64,000 nucleotides of DNA from Rhizobiaceae bacterium MnEN-MB40S (GTDB taxonomy: Bacteria > Pseudomonadota > Alphaproteobacteria > Rhizobiales > Rhizobiaceae): positions 17,845 to 81,844 of the forward strand of contig BRLC01000005.1 in assembly GCA_024343425.1 (NCBI GenBank). Direction: 5' to 3'. Below, in pieces: positions 26,561 to 35,618 of this stretch. The notes under the pieces are model-generated. The model saw only the letters and a list, made by a program, of their open reading frames with translations, was not told where the DNA came from and did no database searches. A program made the position numbers and the translations under genes. Position 1 is the stretch's first letter. Every line of letters starts with the position of its first letter.

Positions 26561-27064
26561 ATGTTTTTCAAAAAATTCTTTGCCGCAACCGCAATACTTC
26601 TGATTTCTGTTCCGCTTGCCCGGGCGCAGGCGCCGCATTCGTGCGAGCCGTTTACCGTTATCGGTCACGCCAAGCGGACGATGACATTTATCGATCTCGG
26701 CGAACCCGGGACAGGTCCGGGCGATGAGCGCATTGGCAAACGCGTCATCTACGATGAAAATGATAGGGAGATTGGCGTCCTCACATGGGTCGTGAAAACC
26801 ATCACAAACCCGACCGAGGACGAAGCCGGCGTCGGTCACTTCAGCGGACACTTCGAGTTTCCTGACGGCAGTATCAGTTACCTCGGCATCCTGCGCACCA
26901 ACTACCATGCCCATGAGACACAAGCCGCTTCGTTCGACAAATCCCAGGAGAACGCAATTCTCGGAGGAACCGGCATGTTTACCGGAGCAGAGGGAACGAT
27001 CGAATCCAGGCCTGAAGCCGATCGCAAGCGAATGATTTACAGCATAGACATCCATTGCGATTGA
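26561..27064 (+). CDS. Secreted protein with allene-oxide-cyclase/dirigent-like barrel
   Basis: This 167-residue protein has a signal peptide (MFFKKFFAATAILLISVPLARAQA). The mature part starts with one cysteine, followed by FTVIGHAKRTMTFIDLGEPGTGPGDERIGKRVIYDENDREIG. The G-D-x-x-x-G-x-x-x-x-Y-D pattern and the later GGTGMFTGAEGTI resemble the AOC-barrel superfamily found in plant dirigent and allene oxide cyclase proteins. Bacterial members are uncharacterised. It follows the paa operon by 105 bases, but no functional link is evident. A cysteine pair near the two ends could form a disulfide. Confidence 0.75.
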   Translation: MFFKKFFAATAILLISVPLARAQAPHSCEPFTVIGHAKRTMTFIDLGEPGTGPGDERIGKRVIYDENDREIGVLTWVVKTITNPTEDEAGVGHFSGHFEFPDGSISYLGILRTNYHAHETQAASFDKSQENAILGGTGMFTGAEGTIESRPEADRKRMIYSIDIHCD

Positions 27065-27405
27065 CCGCCCTCTTTTGGTGAATACTTCCGAAAACGGTAG
27101 GCTGTTCCAACACTCATGCCGGGCGTCACGCATGGGTATGGAGATGTGTTCTACAGGGCTTGGCCCAGGTTCAGCCCTTTCTAAGGATGCAAAGCCTGGG
27201 TCGGTGAAGCTTTGCGTCGTTCGGGACTGTCATGCGAGCGCTGATGAGATGTTTGTTGGTCGGAATTCAGCTTCATGCATTTGACCTGGCGTAGAAACAA
27301 TCAAATTTCGCCCATTTCTCAGGGGCGGGTGTAGCTAATTTTGGCGATGGCCGATTCGGCCGATTTCCAGACGTTCCCCCGACAGGCTGGTGAAAAAATC
27401 TGGTT
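27065..27405. other. 341-base gap with relic sequence
   Basis: No believable gene is present. An inverted repeat GCAAAGC (27189-27195) / GCTTTGC (27209-27215) could be a terminator for the AOC-type gene. The stretch 27288-27317 (beginning GGCGTAGAAACAATC) is closely similar to 31783-31812 on the far side of the PurD-like module. The sequence CAGGCTGGTGAAAAAA near 27383 resembles the IS-end-like CAGGCGGCTGAAAA at 31282. The region reads as a decayed mobile-element border. Confidence 0.4.
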
Positions 27406-28743
27406 TTAGGCGAGCGAACTGGATTCTCTGTGGTTTCGAGCGGCAAAAAGTTCCTCGGCGACACCGTATCCGAGATCGCTGCGCCAGTGCTTGCCCTCGA
27501 ACCGGATACGCGACAGCGCGCCGTAGACCTGGTTCTTTACGGTTTCGATTGATCGCGCACTGGCGACAGGCGCGGCGATCCGGCCTCCCGCAACAACCAG
27601 GCGGCCGTCTTTGTCGAGTCCGACGGCTTCGGTAACGGTGTTTCCCTCGGCGACGACCTCTTCCAGCCCCTCGATGGGCTCGGCCGCGACATCTTCAGTT
27701 TCCGGATAGTCGGCGGCCATGGCGAATACGCATCCGGCGTATCGGTCGGCATGCCAGGTCACGGATATACGGTGCAGGGCGCCGCTGGCCGCATGTTCGA
27801 TCATGTTCTGAAAATCGGACGCCAGCAGTTCGAGCAGCACCGCAAATTCCGGATTGCCGGGCCGGACGTTGATTTCGAGCAGCACCGGTCCTTCATCTGT
27901 CAGCATCACTCCGAAATAGAGAAAACCGCGATAACCGTAGCCGGATTTCTTGAGCTGATCGAGCGCCGGCTCGATGATCCGCCTGCGCAATGATTGTTCG
28001 AGTTCCGGGGGAAATCCGCCGCCGAAAGCCAGTGCGGCGGCGCCGTTGGTGTTCGGTCCCCGATCCTCGTCGAGCGCCTGCTTGTAGTCCCGGACAGGTG
28101 GGAAAAGCACGTAGGAAGAGCCGTCCCAGAGCACATGCACGGATGTCTCGAAACCAGACACGCGCCTTTCGATGATCAGTCCGCCGGCGGCATGCGCCTT
28201 GAGAAGCGCCTCGATCTCCTCGTCCACGTCCTGGAGACTTTCGCTCAGGCTGTCGGGAACCATGGATCGGTGTTTCCCGTCCCGAATCAGGCGGTCCGTC
28301 TTGATGACGAACTGCGCCTGGGGAGACCAGTGATCGCGGAGAAAGGTCTTGGCGTCTTCGGCCGACTTGACCAGCCAACTCTCCGGACTGGGGATGCCCG
28401 CATCCCTGACAAGGTCTTTCATCAACGCCTTGCTGCCTTCCACCTGGCTGGCGTGAAGTTCGGGCCCCAATACTGTCATGCCTTCGCTTTTGAAGCTGTC
28501 CACCGCCGCCGCCTGGAGCAATTCGGCGTCTGTAATGAGAATGATCCGCGCGCCTTCCTCACGGGCGCGTTTAGCGGCTTCAGTCGGATTGTCCTGCGGT
28601 ACTGCCACAGCCCAGGACTGGCCTGACAGGATCGCATTCGTTCCACTGTTGAAGAAACGGATGCCCCGACCGTCGCGCTCCTTCTCCAGTCTGAGCAGGC
28701 AGGCGTGATCCCGCGCGCTGCCAGGTCCGTAAAGCCCGAACAT
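27406..28743 (-). CDS. PurD-like ATP-grasp ligase (divergent paralogue)
   Basis: This 445-residue ATP-grasp enzyme is related to glycinamide ribonucleotide synthetase. The metal-ligand segment LEINVRPGNPEF and the strand RDYKQALDEDRGPNTNG match PurD's LEFNARFGDPE and DHKRAFDGDxGPNTGG. However, the N-domain GSGGREHA loop is GPGSARDHA. The substrate loop KADGLAAGKGV has become KTDRLIRDGKHRSMVP. Such changes in substrate contacts make a different acceptor or donor likely. Housekeeping purD is normally ~425 residues and elsewhere. Its ATG shares one base with the TGA of the EamA gene upstream, so export and ligation are probably linked. Confidence 0.82.
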   Translation of the reverse strand: MFGLYGPGSARDHACLLRLEKERDGRGIRFFNSGTNAILSGQSWAVAVPQDNPTEAAKRAREEGARIILITDAELLQAAAVDSFKSEGMTVLGPELHASQVEGSKALMKDLVRDAGIPSPESWLVKSAEDAKTFLRDHWSPQAQFVIKTDRLIRDGKHRSMVPDSLSESLQDVDEEIEALLKAHAAGGLIIERRVSGFETSVHVLWDGSSYVLFPPVRDYKQALDEDRGPNTNGAAALAFGGGFPPELEQSLRRRIIEPALDQLKKSGYGYRGFLYFGVMLTDEGPVLLEINVRPGNPEFAVLLELLASDFQNMIEHAASGALHRISVTWHADRYAGCVFAMAADYPETEDVAAEPIEGLEEVVAEGNTVTEAVGLDKDGRLVVAGGRIAAPVASARSIETVKNQVYGALSRIRFEGKHWRSDLGYGVAEELFAARNHRESSSLA

Positions 28744-29648
28744 CAGGAACTCCTCTCCTCCGCCGCCATGACCGGTTCGATATTGGCGCGATGTGACGCA
28801 AACCTCAACGTCAGGACACCCGAAATGATCACGAGCATCATCCCGACAGCTGATAACAGGTTCGGAACCTTGTCCAGCACCAGCCAGTCGATAAGGGCCG
28901 AAAATACGACGGCCGAATATCCGAGCGGTGCAATCAGCCAGGCTGGCGCGTGTGCGGTGGCAAAGACGAGGAGGGTCGTCGAGATGATCAGAAACAGACC
29001 GGCGATGAAGAGTTGCGCGATCGTCGCGAAATCCGGTGTGACGTAGGTCTGTGCCGCGGGGACGAGCGTCCCGAGTATTCCGATCGCGAATATGTACAGC
29101 AGGATCCGGTCCTGCGGCTCGCCCAGTTTATTGAGACGTCTGGTCAGCAGCACCTGTATGGCGAACAGCAGCCCTGCCGCCAGTCCGTAAAAATAACCGG
29201 CGTTCAGCGTGGCGATATTCGGATGAAGGACCAGCGCCACTCCGACAAAACCGCAAAGGAGAACAGGCCAGATCCTGCGCGGCATCGCTTCACCAAGAAA
29301 GATACTGGAAAGCAGAGGTATCCAGAACGGCGCCGTTTCCCGAAACAGCATCGTTTCCAGCAGTGAAATCGAGGCCACGGCCTTGAACAACATCCCGATC
29401 TGCGCAACCGAGACGATGCCTCGCACAACCAGCAACGCGAGATTTGGTGATGCGAAGGATGATCCGCGACGGCGTATGAGGACGAACGGAATGATGAAAA
29501 TCCCGCCGAACAGAAACCCTGAGAAAACCGTCGTCCAGCTGCTGACCTGCGTGCTGGCGAACTGAACGAACAAACCCGCAAAAGCAAAAACGGCGTTAGC
29601 CAGGACGAACATGCCGGCGCCGAGCAGGGGACGTTCCGTTTCAGACAT
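28743..29648 (-). CDS. EamA/DMT-family transporter
   Basis: This 301-residue inner-membrane protein has ten predicted helices arranged as two EamA repeats (first from about FVLANAVFAFAGLFVQ, second from about GYFYGLAAGLLFAIQVLL), typical of drug/metabolite exporters such as amino-acid or nucleobase effluxers. ATG is at 29648. It is the first gene of a two-gene minus-strand operon with the PurD-like enzyme, coupled by a TGATG overlap, and divergent from the flavin oxidase gene 168 bases away. It may export the product of the ligase. Confidence 0.88.
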   Translation of the reverse strand: MSETERPLLGAGMFVLANAVFAFAGLFVQFASTQVSSWTTVFSGFLFGGIFIIPFVLIRRRGSSFASPNLALLVVRGIVSVAQIGMLFKAVASISLLETMLFRETAPFWIPLLSSIFLGEAMPRRIWPVLLCGFVGVALVLHPNIATLNAGYFYGLAAGLLFAIQVLLTRRLNKLGEPQDRILLYIFAIGILGTLVPAAQTYVTPDFATIAQLFIAGLFLIISTTLLVFATAHAPAWLIAPLGYSAVVFSALIDWLVLDKVPNLLSAVGMMLVIISGVLTLRFASHRANIEPVMAAEERSS

Positions 29649-29816
29649 GTCCTGTGAACCCTATCGTTCGCGGATACCTCGGGAAGCTTCTCCCGCTCTT
29701 CCGCCACGTGTCAGAAATGGGATGCAACTCATGCGGAGCGTTGCTAGTCTCTGTCGATTTCGCGGTGCCGGTTCGATTTCGTAATGCGGTATCGTATTCG
29801 ATTGCTGGAGGGAAGC

Positions 29817-31280
29817 ATGCCCGAAAGTCAGGATAGCAGCAATATGGCGCCGGATCTTTCCCGGCTCGAGTCCGAAATCGCCGGTGTGGTCGGTTTACCG
29901 GGGAGCCGGATCTTCCACGAGGCAACACAAGTCTTTTGCCCACCGGCTCGCCACCGCCGGCCTCAAGCCGTTATCAAACCGGCTGGCACGAACGATCTCG
30001 CCGCTATTCTCCGCAGGGCTGCTGCAGATGGTTATCGTGTGACGGTGCGATCGGGCGGGCATTCTTTCGATGGCTTTCCGATCAGGGAAGACGCTGTGCT
30101 TCTCGATCTTTCGGGTCTCAACGAGGCCAGGCTCGATTCGGACCGGCGCCTTCATGCCGGTCCAGGCGCACGCATTCTCGACTTGGCGAAGGATCTCGAC
30201 GCCTCCGGTTGCGCGGTGCCCACCGGAGACTGCCCGACCGTGGGTCTGGGCGGGCTCGTTTCGGGCGGCGGGTTCGGATACGCCACCCGGAAGCTCGGCC
30301 TGACGGCGGACAATCTCATGGAGGCGGTGGTTGTCACCGGAACCGGAGAAATCCATCGTGTCAGCCGAAATAGCAGTCCGGACCTCTTCTGGATGTGCCA
30401 GGGAGGCGCTGGAACGGCGGGAATTATGACGGAAATCGTTTTGCGAACCTTTCCAGTCGAACATGTGACAGCCGCCGAGATAACGATGAACTGGGAATAT
30501 GCCCGCGAGGTGATCGTTCTCTACGACGCCGTAATGCGGTCCGCGCCGCTCGAACTCGACCTGAAGCTCAAGTTTCGCACGACGGGGCCCGACCGGTTCA
30601 TGGATATGGCTTCCGAAGGCCCGCAGGATGTCGCGCCGGGCGAGCCACTGGTTCACATTGACGGACAGTATCTCGGCAACCGGAAACAGGCGGAGGCGCT
30701 TCTGAGCCCATTGCTTGATCATCCGGCCGTTGTCGGTCTGTCGCTCAGGGAAGAAAGCTATTTCGAGGCGATGACCGATTTGATTCCCCTTTCGGTTCTG
30801 GTCGATCCGGCGCCGGAAACGATCAGACCGACGCGCGTAGCCTGCGATTTCGTCGCCGCAGCGATTGGACCGGGAGAAGCCGATGCCCTGGTGCGCTTTG
30901 TAGAAGAGATTCAGTACGCGCCCGAACTGCATGGCGGAGGTTTGCTGATCGAGCCCTGCGATGGCGTGGTCGGTCAAATCGCGTCGGACCAGACGGCGTA
31001 TCCGCATCGCGATCAGCGCATGGTGATCGAATGGGAGCTTTTCCATCCGTTGGTCTGTACGTCGGAGCAAATCTCGCTGATGGACGAATGCCTGTACAGC
31101 GCACGAAGACAGCTGAGCCATGCGATTTCCGGAGGCCGCTACGTCAACTATGCCGATCGGCTTGACACACCGTCGAACTGGTGGCTCGGAAACAAAGACC
31201 GCCTTGATACCCTTGCCGGGCGCTTCGATCCGCAAGGCGTAATCGTCTCCCGGCTCCGACCGGGGCCGGACCTACGCTAG
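29817..31280 (+). CDS. BBE-type FAD-linked oxidase (bicovalent flavin)
   Basis: This 487-residue flavoprotein oxidase belongs to the berberine-bridge/FAD_binding_4 family. The PP-loop RSGGHSFDGF carries the histidine (about H82). PTGDCPTVGLGGLVSGGGFG carries the cysteine (about C139). Together they give the bicovalent flavin linkage. A BBE-type C-terminus (SGGRYVNYADR..NWWLGNKDRL) is present. ATG at 29817 follows GGAGGGAAGC; there is no signal peptide. Members oxidise alcohols, sugars or oligosaccharides and close rings in natural-product pathways. Its position opposite the PurD-like/EamA genes suggests a shared small pathway. Confidence 0.9.
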   Translation: MPESQDSSNMAPDLSRLESEIAGVVGLPGSRIFHEATQVFCPPARHRRPQAVIKPAGTNDLAAILRRAAADGYRVTVRSGGHSFDGFPIREDAVLLDLSGLNEARLDSDRRLHAGPGARILDLAKDLDASGCAVPTGDCPTVGLGGLVSGGGFGYATRKLGLTADNLMEAVVVTGTGEIHRVSRNSSPDLFWMCQGGAGTAGIMTEIVLRTFPVEHVTAAEITMNWEYAREVIVLYDAVMRSAPLELDLKLKFRTTGPDRFMDMASEGPQDVAPGEPLVHIDGQYLGNRKQAEALLSPLLDHPAVVGLSLREESYFEAMTDLIPLSVLVDPAPETIRPTRVACDFVAAAIGPGEADALVRFVEEIQYAPELHGGGLLIEPCDGVVGQIASDQTAYPHRDQRMVIEWELFHPLVCTSEQISLMDECLYSARRQLSHAISGGRYVNYADRLDTPSNWWLGNKDRLDTLAGRFDPQGVIVSRLRPGPDLR

Positions 31281-31281
31281 C

Positions 31282-31608
31282 AGGCGGCTGAAAAGGAAGA
31301 CCAAAGCTGGGCTTTGAAAGCAGCTTCATCACCCGAGATAAAACAAACCTGGACACTGATGGTTCCATGGGGACGTTTTTCTGCCCATCCATTGTCGCTT
31401 GCTCTGGCCACGTCGTCATTACGTTGGCCAGGCGTGAGCTTCGGCAATCAAAAAAGATTGTTGTCCGCAACAGCAAAGACAAAAGATGCAGCGACACGGC
31501 CAACACCCCTGAACCTTGTTCTGGCTGGCCGGCGACCGTCTTGGCCCAGCCAAAAACATCTTCAATGCGCTTGCGATGCCTCAGGGAGAGGTTGATGCCT
31601 TTGAAGAA
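31282..31608 (-). pseudogene. Decayed IS5-family transposase C-terminus
   Basis: On the minus strand the frame reads FFKGINLSLRHRKRIEDVFG then WAKTVAG, the C-terminal block of IS5-type transposases. After a frameshift it continues ARTRFRGVGRVAASFVFAVA, matching the next conserved part, before a stop codon. The catalytic DDE region is missing, so it is inactive. The plus-strand end, CAGGCGGCTGAAAA at 31282, resembles an IS terminal repeat. It marks past mobile-element activity next to the accessory region. Confidence 0.75.
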
Positions 31609-31811
31609 CCTGCTTCCAGTATTCTGAGCCGGCCTCACCAACCGGCTGATCGGCCTCGAAAGGCTCACATCGCACTCTGGCCAGCGTTATCCAGGCGGAA
31701 CATATCATGAACTTTTTGATGCGCTAGAGCGCAAATTATGCTATAGGCATGTTGCTCCGCTCTGCCGTTTTGCGGTCCGTCCGGCGTAGAGATAGTCGAA
31801 TTTGGCGAATT

Positions 31812-32029
31812 CCCGAAACAAAGCCAAGCAGGTCGATAGGAGCAGAAATAGCAAGTTCCCGAAACGAAGCCAACGAGGCCGCAAAATCCGAAATTCACGA
31901 TTTACCGAAACAAAGCCAAATCGCATTTCACCGATCAGCACGATCTGAAATCTCGCGAATCGTCAAATCCCGAAACAAAGCCAGAGAGGTCGCAGGATCC
32001 GTGTTTCGCAAATTCCCGAAACAAAGCTA
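31812..32029 (+). repeat. Five-copy 46-bp-period repeat array
   Basis: The 15-mer CCCGAAACAAAGCCA starts at 31812, 31858 (one change), 31904 (one change), 31969 and 32015 (one change). Spacings are 46, 46, 65 and 46 bases. The 31-base stretches between them share a weak AGG-CG...AATT pattern, so these are diverged tandem units. 46 is not a multiple of 3 and no single frame is conserved, so coding is unlikely. No cas genes are present and the spacing units are related to each other, so this is not a CRISPR array. Confidence 0.7.
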
Positions 32030-32074
32030 GTTTTAAAAGTATAATAAAAACAATAGTATATGTATGTCTGAATC

Positions 32075-33286
32075 TTATCTCAAAAGGATAACTCGGCAGG
32101 GGGCGCCCTTCTTTGCCGGTTCGGCGAATGGCGCGCGGATCGTCAGGCAGTCGGATTGCGCGAAGACACGCGTCATGGAGGAATCCTGCCGGTCGAAGGG
32201 CAGGGCGATCAGGTCTCCGTCAGGGCCGCGTTCGATTTTCGAGCGCAGGTAATCCTCACGGCGATCATTGGCAGGCAGATCCTTTCCAAGAACGGCGGTC
32301 CGTTCCAGATCCGGCGAAGCCTGTCCGCGAAGGCGCGCTATCAACGCGCGCAGGAAGAGATGCGAGCAGACGAGGCTTGAAACCGGGTTTCCGGGAAACC
32401 CCAGCACGTGCAGGTGTTCGAGGCGGCCATACATCAGCGGTTTGCCGGGACGCATGGCGATCTGCCAGAAGTCGAGTTCCATGCCGCGTGCGACGAGCGT
32501 TTCCTGAACGAGATCGTGATCGCCGACGGAGGCGCCGCCAAGCGTCACCAGAATATCGGCGCCAGCTTGCAGGGTTCTGTCGATCGCGTCCTCGATGGAT
32601 GCGCGTGTATCCACAGCGATGCCGAGATCGAGCGCAGTCGCGCCGTCGGCTTGCGCAATCGCCGCCACGCCAAAGCCGTTCGAGGCAATGATCTGGTCGT
32701 CCTTCGGATCCGATCCCGGCGGAACCAGTTCATCGCCCGTCGCCAAAATCGCGACATGGGGCCGTCGTCTGACGGTCAGGCTCGGACAGTTCATCGAAGC
32801 TGCGACCGTCAGGCGTCCCGCGTCCAGCGTGTCGCCGCTTTGAAGCACCACATCGCCTGCGGCGAAGTCGAGGCCTTCCGGACGGACATAGACGCCCTTG
32901 CTTGCGCCCTGGTTTATCCGAACACGATCCGGTGCGAGTGTTTCCGTGTTTTCCTGAATGACAATCGTGTCAGCGCCATCCGGCAAAGGCGCGCCGGTAA
33001 AAATTCGGACCGTCTCTCCTGAACCAACAGAGCCTTCAAACCGGTGACCGGCAGGGGCCTGACCGATGATGGTCAATTCGACGGGTGTGGTTTCGACATC
33101 AGCGGCGCGCACGGCGTAGCCATCCATCGCCGAGGCCGAGAAGGGCGGTTGCGAGCGTCGCGCGACGAGATCTTCGGCCAATATCCGGCCGGCTGCGTCG
33201 GCGAGCCTGACGCTTTCGCGCTCCTCAATCGTCTCGGCATTGGCGAGAATGCGGTTTCGGGCGTCCTCGACGGAAACGAGCCTCAT
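32075..33286 (-). CDS. moeA: Molybdopterin molybdenumtransferase MoeA
   Basis: This 403-residue cytosolic enzyme inserts molybdate into adenylylated molybdopterin. Family markers are [15 protein letters not shown] near the N-terminus, [17 protein letters not shown], the MoCF-binding domain (ILATGDELV, then [11 protein letters not shown]) and GFPGNPVSS. Its ATG overlaps the moaC stop by 4 bases (ATGA). It is the last gene of the ppiD-trpD-trpC-moaC-moeA operon; lexA, which usually comes next, is displaced by 16 kb. Confidence 0.97.
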   Translation of the reverse strand: MRLVSVEDARNRILANAETIEERESVRLADAAGRILAEDLVARRSQPPFSASAMDGYAVRAADVETTPVELTIIGQAPAGHRFEGSVGSGETVRIFTGAPLPDGADTIVIQENTETLAPDRVRINQGASKGVYVRPEGLDFAAGDVVLQSGDTLDAGRLTVAASMNCPSLTVRRRPHVAILATGDELVPPGSDPKDDQIIASNGFGVAAIAQADGATALDLGIAVDTRASIEDAIDRTLQAGADILVTLGGASVGDHDLVQETLVARGMELDFWQIAMRPGKPLMYGRLEHLHVLGFPGNPVSSLVCSHLFLRALIARLRGQASPDLERTAVLGKDLPANDRREDYLRSKIERGPDGDLIALPFDRQDSSMTRVFAQSDCLTIRAPFAEPAKKGAPCRVILLR

Positions 33287-33771
33287 GGGTTACGCCGCCA
33301 GTCGCCGGATTTGCCGCCGCTTTTCGAGACAAGCCTGATGGAACCGATCTCCATTCCCCGGTCGACAGCTTTCGCCATGTCGTAAATCGTCAGGCACGCG
33401 ACGGAAACAGCCGTCAGCGCCTCCATTTCGACGCCGGTCTTTCCCGTCAGTTTGACAGTCGCCCTGACATGAAGACCGGGCAGGGAGTGGTCCTCGGTAA
33501 TGTCGACGGTCACCTTGCTCAACATAAGCGGATGGCAAAGTGGAATAAGCGTCGAGGTCTGCTTGGCCGCCATGATCCCGGCCAGACGCGCCGTTCCGAT
33601 AACATCGCCCTTCCTGGCGTCGCCATCGCGGATCAGAGCAAGCGTCTCTGGCGCCATGACAACATGACCTTCGGCGACGGCTATGCGCTCGGTTTCCGCC
33701 TTGTCGCCGACATCCACCATATGCGCCTCGCCGGACGCGCCGATATGGGTGAGTTTATCCGGCTTTGACAT
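33283..33771 (-). CDS. moaC: Cyclic pyranopterin monophosphate synthase MoaC
   Basis: This 162-residue enzyme forms cyclic pyranopterin monophosphate in molybdenum cofactor synthesis. The diagnostic segments [52 protein letters not shown] and the C-terminal KSGGKSGDW are all present. It starts 3 bases after trpC and overlaps moeA by 4 bases. Confidence 0.97.
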   Translation of the reverse strand: MSKPDKLTHIGASGEAHMVDVGDKAETERIAVAEGHVVMAPETLALIRDGDARKGDVIGTARLAGIMAAKQTSTLIPLCHPLMLSKVTVDITEDHSLPGLHVRATVKLTGKTGVEMEALTAVSVACLTIYDMAKAVDRGMEIGSIRLVSKSGGKSGDWRRNP

Positions 33772-33774
33772 CGC

Positions 33775-34572
33775 TCAGACGGTTTCCGCGAGCAGTTCGC
33801 GCGTCGCCGCCGCGACGTCCGTCTTGCGCATCAGGCTTTCGCCGACCAGGAAGGAACGGATGCCGACATAGGCGAGCCGCTGGCAGTCGTCATGGGTAAA
33901 GATGCCGCTTTCGCCCACGAGAAGCCTGTCGTCAGGCGCCATTGCGGCCAGCTTTTCACTCGTCTCCAGACTGGTTTCGAACGTCCGCAAATTCCTGTTG
34001 TTGATCCCGAGCAGCCGGGAGTTCAGGGAAAGTGCGCGCTCCATCTCGGCTTCGTCGTGGACTTCGATCAGACTGTCCATGCCAAGTTCGGCGGCCGTGT
34101 CTTCCAGGACACGCGCTTCGTCGTCGCTGACGGAGGCCATGATGATGAGGATCGCGTCGGCGCCCCAAGATCGGGCCTCGTAAACCTGGTAGGGTTCAAA
34201 CATGAAATCCTTGCGCAGCGCGGGCAGGGAGGTGGCGTTTCTCGCCTGGGTCAGAAATTCTGGCGCGCCCTGAAATGACGGCGTATCGGTCAGGACCGAA
34301 AGACAGGTCGCGCCGCCGGTCTCATAGGCGTGCGCCAAGGCAGGAGGATTAAAGTCTTCCCGGATAAGCCCTTTCGAGGGGCTTGCCTTCTTGATTTCCG
34401 CAATCAGTCCGAAGCCGCCGCGCTCCTGTTTTTCGGCGAGCGCATTGTGAAAGCCGCGCGGCGCGTCTTTATCGGCAAACATCGCTTTCAATTCCGCAAG
34501 CGGTCGCGTGGCCTTCGCCGCGGCGATTTCCCGGCGTTTGTATTCTTCGATCTTTTTGAGGATGTCCGCCAT
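33775..34572 (-). CDS. trpC: Indole-3-glycerol phosphate synthase TrpC
   Basis: This 265-residue TIM-barrel enzyme closes the indole ring in tryptophan synthesis. Motifs seen are [40 protein letters not shown], and the C-terminal LVGESLM region. It starts 3 bases downstream of trpD. It is monofunctional: no TrpF part is fused. Confidence 0.97.
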   Translation of the reverse strand: MADILKKIEEYKRREIAAAKATRPLAELKAMFADKDAPRGFHNALAEKQERGGFGLIAEIKKASPSKGLIREDFNPPALAHAYETGGATCLSVLTDTPSFQGAPEFLTQARNATSLPALRKDFMFEPYQVYEARSWGADAILIIMASVSDDEARVLEDTAAELGMDSLIEVHDEAEMERALSLNSRLLGINNRNLRTFETSLETSEKLAAMAPDDRLLVGESGIFTHDDCQRLAYVGIRSFLVGESLMRKTDVAAATRELLAETV

Positions 34573-34575
34573 GGA

Positions 34576-35604
34576 TTATTCCGCAGGCTTCACGTGGGAT
34601 TTCGATGTTTTGATCAGCGTGTCCAGCACCGCGTTGGCCGCGCCGCTATCGATCGAGCGCGCCGCCTGTTCGAGCCCTTCGGAAAGATCTTCCGCCTTGT
34701 CTCCGATGACGAGCGCCGCGCCGGCGTTCAGCAAGGTGATGTCACGATAGGCGTTCTTGGCGCCGTTGAGAACTTCTTTCAAAGCGGCCGCGTTGTGTTC
34801 GGCGTCGCCGCCGCGCAGTTCGGCAAGGTCGACGCGGCGCAGACCGAGTTCTTCCGGCGTGACCTCGAAACGGGTGATGTCGCCATTGTGAAGCGCAGAC
34901 ACCGTCGTCACGCCAGCCGTCGTCATCTCATCCAGTCCGTCGCCATGGACGACCCAGACATGTTCCGAGCCGAGGTCGCGAAGAACTTCGGCCATTGGCT
35001 CGCACCAGTAGGGATCGTAAACGCCAAGGAGCTGGCGCTTGACGCCTGCGGGGTTGGACATCGGCCCGAGCAGGTTGAAGATCGTTCGGGTGCCGAGTTC
35101 GACGCGCGTCGGTCCGACATGGCGCATCGCTGAATGATGCGCCGGGGCGAACATGAAGCCAATTCCGGCCTCGCGTATGCAGGCGGCGATGCCTTCCGGC
35201 GACAGATCGAGTTGGACGCCAAGCGCGGCGAGCGTATCGGCTGCGCCGGATTTGGACGTGAGCGCCCTGTTGCCGTGTTTGGCGACGGTCAGCCCGGCGC
35301 CGGCCGCCACGAAAGCGGCGCAGGTCGACACATTGTAGCTGCCCGACGCGTCGCCGCCGGTGCCGACGATGTCGATCGCATCTTCAGGGGCTTCCACGCG
35401 AAGCATCTTCCTGCGCATGGTGCTGACGGCGCCTGTTATTTCGGACACGCTTTCACCGCGTACCCTCAGCGCCATGAGAAAGCCGCCAATCTGAGACGCT
35501 GTGGCTTCGCCCGACATCATGATGTCGAAGGCTTTGCCCGCTTCCTCCCGGGTCAGCGGGCGGCCACTGGCGGCGATGCCGATGTAGTCTTTCAGTTCGG
35601 ACAT
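34576..35604 (-). CDS. trpD: Anthranilate phosphoribosyltransferase TrpD
   Basis: This 342-residue enzyme adds the ribosyl phosphate to anthranilate. The PRPP loop [16 protein letters not shown], then [23 protein letters not shown] and [12 protein letters not shown] are typical. trpE and trpG are not adjacent. It lies 14 bases after ppiD in the same operon. Confidence 0.97.
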   Translation of the reverse strand: MSELKDYIGIAASGRPLTREEAGKAFDIMMSGEATASQIGGFLMALRVRGESVSEITGAVSTMRRKMLRVEAPEDAIDIVGTGGDASGSYNVSTCAAFVAAGAGLTVAKHGNRALTSKSGAADTLAALGVQLDLSPEGIAACIREAGIGFMFAPAHHSAMRHVGPTRVELGTRTIFNLLGPMSNPAGVKRQLLGVYDPYWCEPMAEVLRDLGSEHVWVVHGDGLDEMTTAGVTTVSALHNGDITRFEVTPEELGLRRVDLAELRGGDAEHNAAALKEVLNGAKNAYRDITLLNAGAALVIGDKAEDLSEGLEQAARSIDSGAANAVLDTLIKTSKSHVKPAE

Positions 35605-35618
35605 GTCCTGTTCAACGC

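Larger units (their letters stand above)
31281..32074. other. 794-base gap with IS relic and 46-bp repeats
   Basis: This stretch before moeA holds a decayed IS5-type transposase end (31282-31608), a region with no recognisable feature (31610-31780), a segment matching 27288-27317 (31783-31812), five copies of a 15-mer at 46-bp spacing (31812-32029) and finally an AT-rich tail (32030-32074). No intact gene was found. Confidence 0.7.

Noticed and set aside
27075..27284. 69-residue ORF after the AOC-type gene
   Set aside because: No ribosome site, no family pattern, and the region looks like relic sequence.
29895..31235. 446-residue minus-strand ORF opposite the flavin oxidase
   Set aside because: Antisense frame of a clearly recognised BBE-type gene; no recognisable domains.
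27380..31290. Intact composite transposon carrying the PurD-like module
   Set aside because: Only short end-like similarities and a degraded transposase fragment are present; no functional transposase or matching long inverted repeats.
31812..32029. CRISPR array
   Set aside because: The repeated core is only 15 bases, the spacers are related to each other, spacing is irregular once (65), and no cas gene is present.
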